NCBI GenBank assembly: GCA_018806915.1
Contig: JAGKQI010000052.1
Location: 124,001-188,000, forward strand
Reading direction: 5' to 3'
Length of the DNA: 64,000 nt
Source of the DNA: Phytophthora colocasiae
Taxonomy: Eukaryota > Oomycota > Peronosporomycetes > Peronosporales > Peronosporaceae
Made by a program: the position numbers and the translations under genes. Positions 37,751-48,902 of the stretch are shown in pieces. Each line of letters opens with the position of its first letter. Positions within the stretch are counted from its first letter, which is position 1. The notes beneath the pieces are model-generated. The model made no database searches, was not told the origin of the DNA, and saw only the letters and a program-made list of their open reading frames with translations.

Positions 37751-38185
37751 GGAATGAATTTCTTGTTGTAGTGAAGAGTTGCCCCAGAACGAATATGGTG
37801 GGCGAGCGTTAGCATTTCCAGGTGGACTTCACGGCTAACGTGAACGCAGCTTTGGTGTCCGTTTGTATTCGGATAACCATACCCATCTGGATCTGGGGCA
37901 CCGCAGTATTGTAGTAATTTGAGTAGGATTTGCATGATCTCAGCAGTTTGATGTCGTTCCTCCCAATCCTCATTTACCTTGAAGGGTGATAGCGTCGTGC
38001 CTGCAAGGTGTTTTCACGCACAACAACTGTGGCGGCATCGTGCAAGTTATCATATATTTTAATATTTTACGCATTAACACAGACACTAACGCGTTAATTT
38101 CTGCATATGACATGTCCACCTAACAGCTTGGCAGATTCACACCAGCAGCAGTATACGTAAATGCATCGATGGAGTTTTACTAGAC
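37751..38185. other. Upstream region of metalloprotease copy 2
   Basis: No gene is seen. If the inversion model is right, this is the original promoter-proximal DNA of copy 2, ending at the right breakpoint near 38185. Confidence 0.4.
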
Positions 38186-38374
38186 GGTTTCGGTCTGCCG
38201 GAGATGTACTTGGCGGAGAACAAGCCGAGTGGTTACCCTGCGTGTGTGATGGACGACGACTTCAAGCTGACGGATGGCGATGGCTGGCTGCTTCGTAGCG
38301 TTTTGGAGAACATCAAGGACCGATACAACTTAGCACTGTTTAGTGCTGTGTTGGCTGTAAGGGTGGTTTGTTAG
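38186..38374 (+). pseudogene. Metalloprotease C-terminal fragment
   Basis: Starts abruptly with GFGLPEMYLAENKPSGYPAC, then VMDDDFKLTDGDGWLLRSVL and ENIKDRYNL, homologous to the C-terminus of copy 1 (FGLPEMYVDKNKPAGYPACV, DGDGWLIRSVLEHIKDRYNF). It begins at exactly the codon after HEIGH, where copy 2 stops. A 2-bp deletion at the end (AACTTAG for AACTTTTAG) makes the frame run on for 14 codons. Most simply it is the lost C-terminal half of copy 2. From 38224 it is duplicated at 48429. Confidence 0.75.
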
Positions 38375-38697
38375 GCTGTTATTGCCTATAGAAAAATGAT
38401 TGCTGTTTGTTAAAAGTGTTGAATAGAGTCACGAGTTCTCACGAAATGGGTGAGTTGACTAGTGTGTCCAGTACCACAAATGTGGATGTAGACATCAAAC
38501 GGACAGGTATAGAGAGGTCATGACTTACACATGCATGGACTCTCATTTGGAGCTGGCTGAGTGAGCTTGACTGCTAGAGAAGAAATTCGTGAGAGTGATT
38601 TCATGTGAAATATCTCGTCGACGGAAGCAAGGCTACCTGCTCCCATATTGAAAAAGTAGTAGTTGGGCTCGCATTAGTCCATTCCAACAACTTGCAA
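38224..38697 (+). repeat. 474-bp direct duplication flanking copia pair, left copy
   Basis: From GCCGAGTGGTTACCC to CAACAACTTGCAA. It matches 48429-48902 over the same 474 bp with very few differences (one is CTCTCATTT versus CTCTAATTT). It contains most of the metalloprotease C-terminal fragment. Confidence 0.9.
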
Positions 38698-38711
38698 GAA
38701 TTGAGTGGGGG
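38698..38711 (+). repeat. Stray polypurine-tract tail before left LTR
   Basis: GAATTGAGTGGGGG. The same 14 bases precede the 3' LTR of the minus copia copy (reading its strand, around 44009-43996). Here they precede the outer LTR, where target DNA would be expected. Confidence 0.75.
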
Positions 38712-39123
38712 TGTTGAGATTGCACTTCGCCGTCTCCTATACTGGGTCCCTACCTCGAAGCACGCAGCTTTCACGCGCACAACGCGTGCCAAGTGAGGAC
38801 AACAGTGGAAGACGCGTGGATGCTGCAATACGATTGGCGGTCTACCTTGGATACACTATTCTGATTGGACGAGAACTTCAATTTGCTGATCTCAAGGTGT
38901 GCACAAATCGTTCCCGTTACATCAATCGTTCCCGTTACATCAAGCGTTCCCGTTTCACAAGGCGTTCCCGTTACATCAAGCGTTCCCGTTTCACAAAGGT
39001 CTACAAGGGGAGCTCAAGGAGAGCAAGGGTAGATTAGTGAATGCGGGCTAACTCAATAAACTCACTTTTGGATTTACTTCCTCCTACTCACTTCACTATC
39101 AAGCCTCGTTCGCTATACTCTCA
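38712..39123 (+). repeat. Copia LTR A
   Basis: 412 bp, TGTTGAGATT...CTCTCA. It contains five 18-bp tandem units starting CGTTCCCGTT at 38909-38998, alternating the endings ACATCAAG and TCACAAGG. Confidence 0.85.
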
Positions 39124-39130
39124 ATTGGTT

Positions 39131-42100
39131 ATGAGCCCAAGCTACGCCGACAACATCGACAAGCTCGTGGAAGACAACTACTTCCACTGGGAGTTCAACA
39201 TGCGGATGAAGCTTGCTCGGAAGGGACTGCTACCGCAGATCATCAAGCCCGAGTTCGACCAAGTGAGTGATCGCTCCACGGCGGAATGGAAGACCAACGA
39301 TCTGAAGGCACCTTGGTGCGTTATCGCTGGAGACGTGAGTCTCACGTACCAAGTCTACGTCCGTGGAGCACTGACTGCCGCTGAGGCGTGGACGATGCTC
39401 GAGGAGCACTTCAACAAGAAGACGCTCAAGAACCGGCTTCTCGTCACCAAGAAGTTGAACAACTTCAAGATGGAGCCAGGACCAAGTTCGCTTCCCACGT
39501 CGATCAGTTCAAGGAGATCGTCACTCCAGATGGAGACGATCGGTGAGACTCTGGATGAGACTCGCCAGCTCGTGTTGCTCCTTGGCAGTCTGACGGACGA
39601 GTACAAGATGATATGTACTGTCCTCGAGAATACGCCAAACGTGTCGCTGGCCTACGCGATTCAAGCTCTCTGGTGTTCAAGCTTCCGGATGAATCGTCAT
39701 CGGCTCAAGAGAAGGCTTTCGCTACGAAGAAGAAGGACTTCGGGGCAAGCGTCGCTTCAACGGCAAGTGCTTCTACTGCAGAAGCAAGGGCACCGAGAGT
39801 TCGAGTGCCGCAAGAAGAAAGCCGACCAAGAACGAGGGCAAGCTGCGCAAGAGGAAGCGTCCGACGACTTCTCGTTCATGGCTACGAGTGCGATGACCAA
39901 GAGTGAATGGCTCGTCGACTCTGGTGCAAGTTCGCACATGACCAGCGTCCGGGACAAGTTTGTGTCCATGAAGGAGCTGAAGACGCCAGTCCGCATCACG
40001 ATCGCGGATGGCTCGAAAATCGACGCAGTTGCAAAGGGCACCGTCGGGTTGAAGCTGATGGACGGGAAGTCTGTCAAGCTGTCGGATGTCCTGTACATCC
40101 CAGAAGTTGAAGGAAGCCTCATCTCGGTGTCGAAGCTGGCCGAGAAAGGAGTCGTCGCCCAGTTCAGCAAGGACAAGTGTACCTTTCGCTACGGGGACGC
40201 TACTGTGATGGAAGCTAAGCGCTGTGGAAATGTCTACAAGCTGAAGACAGTGGGGGACGAGGTGTGTCATGCTGCAACGACCACTCGTAAGGAGCCATGG
40301 GCTGTTGTGCACGCCCGACTCGGCCACATCCCGTTCAAGCGTTATGAGAAACTACTTACCATGGCAGAAGGAGTGCCTCGCATTACAAATGGAGTCCCTG
40401 GGGACGACGTATGCGCTGGCTGCTGCATGGGCAAGATGAAAGCTGACGACTATCCAAGGCATCCGGAGAAGGTCGTCAAGAGTGCAGGTGTGCTTGAACT
40501 GGTGCATACGGACGTGATGGGTCCGATGCAGACGAGGACACCTGGTGGTTGCACGTACGTTGTGACATTCATTGACGACTACTCACGTCACGTGACCGTC
40601 CACTTCATGAAAGCGAAGTCGGAGGTGCTGTCCAAGTTCAAAATCTACAAGGCAGCGATGGAGAACGCTACGGGCAAGAGTATCAAGCGTCTGCGTTCGG
40701 ACAATGGTGGTGAATACACCGGTCGCCAGTTCAAGGCGTTCCTCAACCAGCATGGCATCAAGCATGAGAAGACGGTGCCATACACGCCTCAGCAGAACGG
40801 TCTGGCTGAGCGCATGAACCGGAGCCTCGTGGAGATGGCTCGTTGTCTGCTCTACCATGAGAGCGTCAACAAGAAGTGGTGGGCCGAGGCGGTCAACACT
40901 GCTGCGTGGATCATCAATCGGATCCCCAACTCGGTGACTGTGAAGACACCGTTCGAGATTGTGCACAAATCGAAGCCACAGCTCAGGAACGTCAAGGTGT
41001 TTGGTGCTCTTGGCTACGCTCACATCCCCGACGAGAAGCGTCGCAAGTTGGATGCCAAAGCGTTCACATGTCGTTTCCTTGGATACGAGGATGGTGTGAA
41101 GGGCTACCGAGTCCTCAATGTGTCAACAGGTAAGGTGCAAATCGTTCGCACTGTGAAGTTCATCGAAACGACCAATCCCAGCACCTCATGGTACAGGATG
41201 AAGATGAACCAGCAACCAACGTGCCTGTCATGAGTGGACAACCGTCCAAGGGTTCAATGGAGATTGTTCCGGTCGTTGTTGAAGGTGCTGACGTCATTCC
41301 ACTTCAACGTGACGTGAACAGTCAAATCATCCTACGAGTCCACCCATCCCATGATTACTCGTTCGCGTACTCGTAACATCGACGAAATTGACGATCCTGA
41401 AGAGGCTGGCGCAACCAAGAAGCAGATTATCCTGCCGTCAACCACGAGGACCAAGCGTCAGAAGATGACACAAGAAAGGGTTAAACCAAGTGGCGAACTG
41501 CTCGCATGAAGGTGGCCAAGCTATGGCTGCATCGGAGGAAGTCCCCAAGACGTATACAGAGGCGACGTCAGGCGAGGACAGCGATGAATGGAAGAAGGCA
41601 ATTGCAAGTGAATTGGAGTCACTTACTGCAAACAAGACATGGAAGCTGGTACCAAGACCGGCTCACCAGCGCCCGATCGGATGTCGGTGGGTGTTCGCGT
41701 TGAAGCGCAACGAGAAAGGAGAAGTGACGCGGCACAAGGCTCGTCTCGTCGCCAAGGGGTACTCTCAGCGTCACGGGATTGACTATGAAGAGACGTACGC
41801 GCCAGTGGCATACCTGAATTCGATCCGTGCTGTGCTGGCTAAGTGCTGTGCTGAAGGATTTGAGATCGAGCAATGCGACGTGGATACGGCGTTCCTGTAT
41901 GGAAAGCTCGACGAAGAGATTTACATGGAATTGCCTGAAGGTCTGCGTGAGCTCCTGACGATGGCCGATGCTGAAGGTGAAGAAGACGTCGTCTGCCTAC
42001 TCCTGCAAAGTTTGTATGGCCTGAAGCAAGCATCTCGTGTTTGGAACGAGACGATCGATGGTCACTTAAAGACATGGGTTTCAAGGCGGCTGATGCTGAT

Positions 42101-43149
42101 CCCTGTGTATACACCCGAGGTGATGGTGACGATGAATGTATCGTGTGTCTTTACGTCGACGACATGCTGATTGCTTCAGCGACAAGGGTGTCATCGCGTC
42201 AGTGAAGGCTGGCATCGCGGACAAATTCCGGATCAAGGACCTCGGACGCGCTCGATTTATTCTCGGGATTGAGATCGACTACGATATGGACAATAAAACA
42301 TTGGCCATCTCTCAACGCGCATATACAGAGTCGATCATCAAGAAATTCGGTCAAGAAAACGCGAAGCCAAGCCTGATGCCACTGGATCCAAGTCTTCACT
42401 TGACCAAGGACGACGGCACGCAGACAGAGGAGTACAAGGCCAAGATGAGGTCAAGGCCCTACCGATCGCTCATCGGTAGCCTCATGTATCTGACATGCGG
42501 AACACGACCTGACATTGCGGTTGCTGTTGCCAAGTTGAGTCGCTTCCTGGAAAACCCAGGTGAGGCGCATTGGAATGCGGGAGTCAAGGTGGTGCGCTAC
42601 CTGCTGAAGACCAAGGAAGTGGGTATCATGTACGATGGCCTACTGGGAACTGAGATGACGGCTTACTCGGATGCTGACTGGGCCGGTAACCGTGACGACA
42701 GACGCTCAGTGAGCGGAATGATGCTCATGATGTGTGGTGCTCCGGTGGTGTGGCGTTCGACGTTCCAGAAGACGGTCGCACTGAGTTCTACTGAGGCAGA
42801 GTACATGGCTCTGAGTGAGTGCATCAAAGAAGTAGTATGGCTGCGTCGACTACTCAAGGACATTGGTGCAAAGCAAGTGGACCCTACGGTGATCTACGAG
42901 GACAACCAGGGTGCCATGGCTTTGGCGAAGAATGTCGGTTATCAAGCTCGCACCAAGCACATCGACATTCGCTACCATTTCATCCGAGAGAAGATTGCCA
43001 GTGGCGAGGTTGAGCTGACCTACCAGGAGTCTAAGAACCAACTAGCGGACTACTTCGACCAGGGCCTCTCTTCCAAGACGTTGCGCTACTTGATGGAACG
43101 CAGCAACGTCATTCCCAAGTTCGAGACGTCGAATTGGTGGGGGTGTTGA
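39131..43149 (+). pseudogene. Copia Gag-Pol, plus copy (frameshifted)
   Basis: ATG at 39131 just inside the LTR. Pieces: 39131-41233 (gag with NYFHWEFNMRMKLARK; second half of the knuckle GHREFEC; protease WLVDSGASSHMTS; GAG-pre-integrase HARLGHIPF..CAGCCMGK; integrase HTDVMGPM, FIDDYSRHV, LRSDNGGEYTG); 41490-42130 (reverse transcriptase start, TWKLVPRP, CRWVFALKRNEKGEVTRHKA, QCDVDTAFLYGKLDEEIYME); 42160-43149 (end of reverse transcriptase after YVDD; RNase H YSDADWAGNRDDRRSVSG and STEAEYMALSE). Compared with the minus copy it has many 1-3 base indels, some compensating each other (for example near 39480-39530 and 39670-39770, which swap about 15 and 35 residues for out-of-frame sequence). 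The stop codon is also lost by one base at 43135. Confidence 0.85.
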
Positions 43150-43555
43150 GATTGCACTTCGCCGTCTCCTATACTGGGTCCCTACCTCGAAGCACGCAGC
43201 TTTCACGCGCACAACGCGTGCCAAGTGAGGACAACAGTGGAAGACGCGTGGATGCTGCAATACGATTGGCGGTCTACCTTGGATACACTATTCTGATTGG
43301 ACGAGAACTTCAATTTGCTGATCTCAAGGTGTGCACAAATCGTTCCCGTTACATCAATCGTTCCCGTTACATCAAGCGTTCCCGTTTCACAAGGCGTTCC
43401 CGTTACATCAAGCGTTCCCGTTTCACAAAGGTCTACAAGGGGAGCTCAAGGAGAGCAAGGGTAGATTAGTGAATGCGGGCTAACTCAATAAACTCACTTT
43501 TGGATTTACTTCCTCCTACTCACTTCACTATCAAGCCTCGTTCGCTATACTCTCA
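43144..43555 (+). repeat. Copia LTR B
   Basis: 412 bp, matching LTR A; the 18-bp units lie at 43341-43430. It is followed by ATTTG, a second copy of the last 21 bp of the LTR (CCTCGTTCGCTATACTCTCA at 43561-43580), and then the palindrome centre. Confidence 0.85.
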
Positions 43556-43583
43556 ATTTGCCTCGTTCGCTATACTCTCAATT
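43556..43583. repeat. Centre of copia palindrome
   Basis: Between the facing LTR ends lie 28 bp: ATTTG, a repeat of the terminal part of the LTR, and ATT. The final symmetry axis falls in CTCTCAATTTGAGAG (43575-43589), where two LTR 3' ends meet with a single extra T. Confidence 0.85.
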
Positions 43584-43995
43584 TGAGAGTATAGCGAACG
43601 AGGCTTGATAGTGAAGTGAGTAGGAGGAAGTAAATCCAAAAGTGAGTTTATTGAGTTAGCCCGCATTCACTAATCTACCCTTGCTCTCCTTGAGCTCCCC
43701 TTGTAGACCTTTGTGAAACGGGAACGCTTGATGTAACGGGAACGCCTTGTGAAACGGGAACGCTTGATGTAACGGGAACGATTGATGTAACGGGAACGAT
43801 TTGTGCACACCTTGAGATCAGCAAATTGAAGTTCTCGTCCAATCAGAATAGTGTATCCAAGGTAGACCGCCAATCGTATTGCAGCATCCACGCGTCTTCC
43901 ACTGTTGTCCTCACTTGGCACGCGTTGTGCGCGTGAAAGCTGCGTGCTTCGAGGTAGGGACCCAGTATAGGAGACGGCGAAGTGCAATCTCAACA
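43584..43995 (-). repeat. Copia LTR C
   Basis: 412 bp, the 3' LTR of the minus copy; 18-bp units at about 43709-43798. Preceded on its strand by GAATTGAGTGGGGG. Confidence 0.85.
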
Positions 43996-44002
43996 CCCCC
44001 AC

Positions 44003-47000
44003 TCAATTCGACGTCTCGAACTTGGGAATGACGTTGCTGCGTTCCATCAAGTAGCGCAACGTCTTGGAAGAGAGGCCCTTGGTCAAGTAGTCCGCTAGTT
44101 GGTTCTTAGACTCCTGGTAGGTCAGCTCAACCTCGCCACTGGCAATCTTCTCTCGGATGAAATGGTAGCGAATGTCGATGTGCTTGGTGCGAGCTTGATA
44201 ACCGACATTCTTCGCCAAAGCCATGGCACCCTGGTTGTCCTCGTAGATCACCGTAGGGTCCACTTGCTTTGCACCAATGTCCTTGAGTAGTCGACGCAGC
44301 CACACTACTTCTTTGATGCACTCACTCAGAGCCATGTACTCTGCCTCAGTAGAACTCAGTGCGACCGTCTTCTGGAACGTCGAACGCCACACCACCGGAG
44401 CACCACACATCATGAGCATCATTCCGCTCACTGAGCGTCTGTCGTCACGGTTACCGGCCCAGTCAGCATCCGAGTAAGCCGTCATCTCAGTTCCCAGTAG
44501 GCCATCGTACATGATACCCACTTCCTTGGTCTTCAGCAGGTAGCGCACCACCTTGACTCCTGCATTCCAATGCGCCTCACCTGGGTTTTCCAGGAAGCGA
44601 CTCAACTTGGCAACAGCAACCGCAATGTCAGGTCGTGTTCCGCATGTCAGATACATGAGGCTACCGATGAGCGATCGGTAGGGCCTTGACCTCATCTTGG
44701 CCTTGTACTCCTCTGTCTGCGTGCCGTCGTCCTTGGTCAAGTGAAGACTTGGATCCAGTGGCATCAGGCTTGGCTTCGCGTTTTCTTGACCGAATTTCTT
44801 GATGATCGACTCTGTATATGCGCGTTGAGAGATGACCAATGTTTTATTGTCCATATCGTAGTCGATCTCAATCCCGAGAATAAATCGAGCGCGTCCGAGG
44901 TCCTTGATCCGGAATTTGTCCGCGATGCCAGCCTTCACTGACGCGATGACACCCTTGTCCTTTGAAGCAATCAGCATGTCGTCGACGTAAAGACACACGA
45001 TACATTCATCGTCACCATCACCTCGGGTGTATACACAGGATCAGCATCAGCCGCCTTGAAACCCATGTCTTTAAGTGACCATCGATCGTCTCGTTCCAAA
45101 CACGAGATGCTTGCTTCAGGCCATACAAACTTTGCAGGAGTAGGCAGACGACGTCTTCTTCACCTTCAGCATCGGCCATCGTCAGGAGCTCACGCAGACC
45201 TTCAGGCAATTCCATGTAAATCTCTTCGTCGAGCTTTCCATACAGGAACGCCGTATCCACGTCGCATTGCTCGATCTCAAATCCTTCAGCACAGCACTTA
45301 GCCAGCACAGCACGGATCGAATTCAGGTATGCCACTGGCGCGTACGTCTCTTCATAGTCAATCCCGTGACGCTGAGAGTACCCCTTGGCGACGAGACGAG
45401 CCTTGTGCCGCGTCACTTCTCCTTTCTCGTTGCGCTTCAACGCGAACACCCACCGACATCCGATCGGGCGCTGGTGAGCCGGTCTTGGTACCAGCTTCCA
45501 TGTCTTGTTTGCAGTAAGTGACTCCAATTCACTTGCAATTGCCTTCTTCCATTCATCGCTGTCCTCGCCTGACGTCGCCTCTGTATACGTCTTGGGGACT
45601 TCCTCCGATGCAGCCATAGCTTGGCCACCTTCAAGTGCGAGCAGTTCGCCACTTGGTTTAACCCTTTCTTGTGTCATCTTCTGACGCTTGGTCCCCGTGG
45701 TTGACGGCAGGATAATCTGCTTCTTGGTTGCGCCAGCCTCTTCAGGATCGTCAATTTCGTCGATGTTACGAGTACGCGAACGAGTAATCATGGGATGGGT
45801 GGACTCGTAAGGATGATTTGACTGTTCACGTCACGTTGAAGTGGAATGACGTCAGCACCTTCAACAACGACCGGAACAATCTCCATTGAACCCTTGACGG
45901 TTGTTCACTCATGACAGGCACGTTGGTTGCTGGTTCATCTTCATCCTGTACCATGAGGTGCTGGGGATTGGTCGTTTCGATGAACTTCACAGTGCGAACG
46001 ATTTGCACCTTACCCGTTAACACATTGAGGACTCGGTAGCCCTTCACACCATCCTCGTATCCAAGGAAACGACATGTGAACGCTTTGGCATCCAACTTGC
46101 GACGCTTCTCGTCGGGGATGTGAGCGTAGCCAAGAGCACCAAACACCTTGACGTTCCTGAGCTGTGGCTTCGATTTGTGCACAATCTCGAACGGTGTCTT
46201 CACAGTCACCGAGTTGGGGATCCGATTGATGATCCACGCAGCAGTGTTGACCGCCTCGGCCCACCACTTCTTGTTGACGCTCTCATGGTAGAGCAGACAA
46301 CGAGCCATCTCCACGAGGCTCCGGTTCATGCGCTCAGCCAGACCGTTCTGCTGAGGCGTGTATGGCACCGTCTTCTCATGCTTGATGCCATGCTGGTTGA
46401 GGAACGCCTTGAACTGGCGACCGGTGTATTCACCACCATTGTCCGAACGCAGACGCTTGATACTCTTGCCCGTAGCGTTCTCCATCGCTGCCTTGTAGAT
46501 TTTGAACTGGACAGCACCTCCGACTTCGCTTTCATGAAGTGGACGGTCACGTGACGTGAGTAGTCGTCAATGAATGTCACAACGTACGTGCAACCACCAG
46601 GTGTCCTCGTCTGCATCGGACCCATCACGTCCGTATGCACCAGTTCAAGCACACCTGCACTCTTGACGACCTTCTCCGGATGCCTTGGATAGTCGTCAGC
46701 TTTCATCTTGCCCATGCAGCAGCCAGCGCATACGTCGTCCCCAGGGACTCCATTTGTAATGCGAGGCACTCCTTCTGCCATGGTAAGTAGTTTCTCATAA
46801 CGCTTGAACGGGATGTGGCCGAGTCGGGCGTGCACAACAGCCCATGGCTCCTTACGAGTGGTCGTTGCAGCATGACACACCTCGTCCCCCACTGTCTTCA
46901 GCTTGTAGACATTTCCACAGCGCTTAGCTTCCATCACAGTAGCGTCCCCGTAGCGAAAGGTACACTTGTCCTTGCTGAACTGGGCGACGACTCCTTTCTC

Positions 47001-48009
47001 GGCCAGCTTCGACACCGAGATGAGGCTTCCTTCAACTTCTGGGATGTACAGGACATCCGACAGCTTGACAGACTTCCCGTCCATCAGCTTCAACCCGACG
47101 GTGCCCTTTGCAACTGCGTCGATTTTCGAGCCATCCGCGATCGTGATGCGGACTGGCGTCTTCAGCTCCTTCATGGACACAAACTTGTCCCGGACGCTGG
47201 TCATGTGCGAACTTGCACCAGAGTCGACGAGCCATTCACTCTTGGTCATCGCACTCGTAGCCATGAACGAGAAGTCGTCGGACGCTTCCTCTTGCGCAGC
47301 TTGCCCTCGTTCTTGGTCGGCTTTCTTCTTGCGGCACTCGAACTCTCGGTGCCCTTGCTTCTGCAGTAGAAGCACTTGCCGTTGAAGCGACGCTTGCCCC
47401 GAAGTCCTTCTTCTTCGTAGCGAAAGCCTTCTTGAGCCGATGACGATTCATCCGAAGCTTGAACACCAGAGAGAGCTTGAATCGCGTAGGCCAGCGACAC
47501 GTTTGGCGTATTCTCGAGGACAGTACATATCATCTTGTACTCGTCCGTCAGACTGCCAAGGAGCAACACGAGCTGGCGAGTCTCATCCAGAGTCTCACCG
47601 ATCGTCTCCATCTGGAGGACGATCTCCTTGAACTGATCGACGTGGGAAGCGAACTTGGTCCCGGGCTCCATCTTGAAGTTGTTCAACTTCTTGGTGACGA
47701 GAAGCAGGTTCTTGAGTTGCGTCTTCTTGTTGAAGTGCTCCTCGAGCATCGTCCACGCCTCAGCGGCAGTCAGTGCTCCACGGACGTAGACTTGGTACGT
47801 GAGACTCACGTCTCCAGCGATAACACCAAGTGCCTTCAGATCGTTGGTCTTCCATTCCGCCGTGGAGCGATCACTCACTTGGTCGAACTCGGGCTTGATG
47901 ATCTGCGGTAGCAGTCCTTCCGAGCAAGCTTCATCCGCATGTTGAACTCCCAGTGGAAGTAGTTGTCTTCCACGAGCTTGTCGATGTTGTCGGCGTAGCT
48001 TGGGCTCAT
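44003..48009 (-). pseudogene. Copia Gag-Pol, minus copy (frameshifted)
   Basis: ATG at 48009 (MSPSYADNIDKLVEDNY). It is better preserved than the plus copy: gag at 47246-47878 is in frame through QLVLLLGSLTDEYKMI and a complete knuckle CFYCRSKG.. can be read across one indel near 47340; protease to integrase 46326-47375 with DSGASSHM and LRSDNGG; integrase C-terminal part 45826-46485; reverse transcriptase 45018-45791; and 44003-44998 with CLYVDDMLIASKDKGVIASV, the catalytic YVDD, and RNase H to the natural stop after KFETSN. Breaks at about 47880-47930, 47240-47380, 46500, 45800 and 45010 are all single-base type. Between the two copies a complete consensus can probably be read. Confidence 0.85.
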
Positions 48010-48016
48010 AACCAAT

Positions 48017-48428
48017 TGAGAGTATAGCGAACGAGGCTTGATAGTGAAGTGAGTAGGAGGAAGTAAATCCAAAAGTGAGTTTATTGAGTTAGCCCGCATT
48101 CACTAATCTACCCTTGCTCTCCTTGAGCTCCCCTTGTAGACCTTTGTGAAACGGGAACGCTTGATGTAACGGGAACGCCTTGTGAAACGGGAACGCTTGA
48201 TGTAATGGGAACGATTGATGTAACGGGAACGATTTGTGCACACCTTGAGATCAGCAAATTGAAGTTCTCGTCCAATCAGAATAGTGTATCCAAGGTAGAC
48301 CGCCAATCGTATTGCAGCATCCACGCGTCTTCCACTGTTGTCCTCACTTGGCACGCGTTGTGCGCGTGAAAGCTGCGTGCTTCGAGGTAGGGACCCAGTA
48401 TAGGAGACGGCGAAGTGCAATCTCAACA
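48017..48428 (-). repeat. Copia LTR D
   Basis: 412 bp, the 5' LTR of the minus copy; 18-bp units at about 48142-48231 with one base change (GTAATGGG for GTAACGGG). Confidence 0.85.
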
Positions 48429-48902
48429 GCCGAGTGGTTACCCTGCGTGTGTGATGGACGACGACTTCAAGCTGACGGATGGCGATGGCTGGCTGCTTCG
48501 TAGCGTTTTGGAGAACATCAAGGACCGATACAACTTAGCACTGTTTAGTGCTGTGTTGGCTGTAAGGGTGGTTTGTTAGGCTGTTATTGCCTATAGAAAA
48601 ATGATTGCTGTTTGTTAAAAGTGTTGAATAGAGTCACGAGTTCTCACGAAATGGGTGAGTTGACTAGTGTGTCCAGTACCACAAATGTGGATGTAGACAT
48701 CAAACGGACAGGTATAGAGAGGTCATGACTTACACATGCATGGACTCTAATTTGGAGCTGGCTGAGTGAGCTTGACTGCTAGAGAAGAAATTCGTGAGAG
48801 TGATTTCATGTGAAATATCTCGTCGACGGAAGCAAGGCTACCTGCTCCCATATTGAAAAAGTAGTAGTTGGGCTCGCATTAGTCCATTCCAACAACTTGC
48901 AA
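48429..48902 (+). repeat. 474-bp direct duplication, right copy
   Basis: Same orientation and length as 38224-38697. It begins immediately at the outer LTR end and holds a second copy of the metalloprotease C-terminal piece (from PSGYPACVMDDD), lacking its first 13 codons. Confidence 0.9.

Larger units (their letters stand above)
38712..43555 (+). mobile_element. Ty1/copia element, plus arm of palindrome
   Basis: 4.84 kb with 412-bp LTRs (38712-39123 and 43144-43555). The primer-binding region after the 5' LTR reads TTGGTTATGAGCCC; a purine tract GGTGGGGG precedes the 3' LTR. Coding order is gag, protease, integrase, reverse transcriptase, RNase H, as in copia. The same element lies inverted at 43584-48428. 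Confidence 0.9.
43584..48428 (-). mobile_element. Ty1/copia element, minus arm of palindrome
   Basis: 4.85 kb inverted copy of 38712-43555, with LTRs at 43584-43995 and 48017-48428. Its outer end (TGTTGAG on the minus strand, at 48428) abuts target DNA directly, a clean LTR boundary, unlike the left outer end. Confidence 0.9.

Noticed and set aside
38909..38998. Regular 18-bp repeats as a CRISPR array
   Set aside because: Units are directly tandem without unique spacers, lie in an LTR, and the genome is eukaryotic.
38698..48428. Copia palindrome as a pure hairpin read artefact
   Set aside because: Arms differ by many small changes, outer flanks are direct not inverted repeats, and the centre has a 28-bp asymmetric insert; an assembly problem remains possible and is listed as a check.
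43584..48428. Many short ORFs antisense to the copia copies (for example 46815-47369 +)
   Set aside because: They mirror the coding strand of the element in both arms and have no independent motifs; they are antisense shadows.
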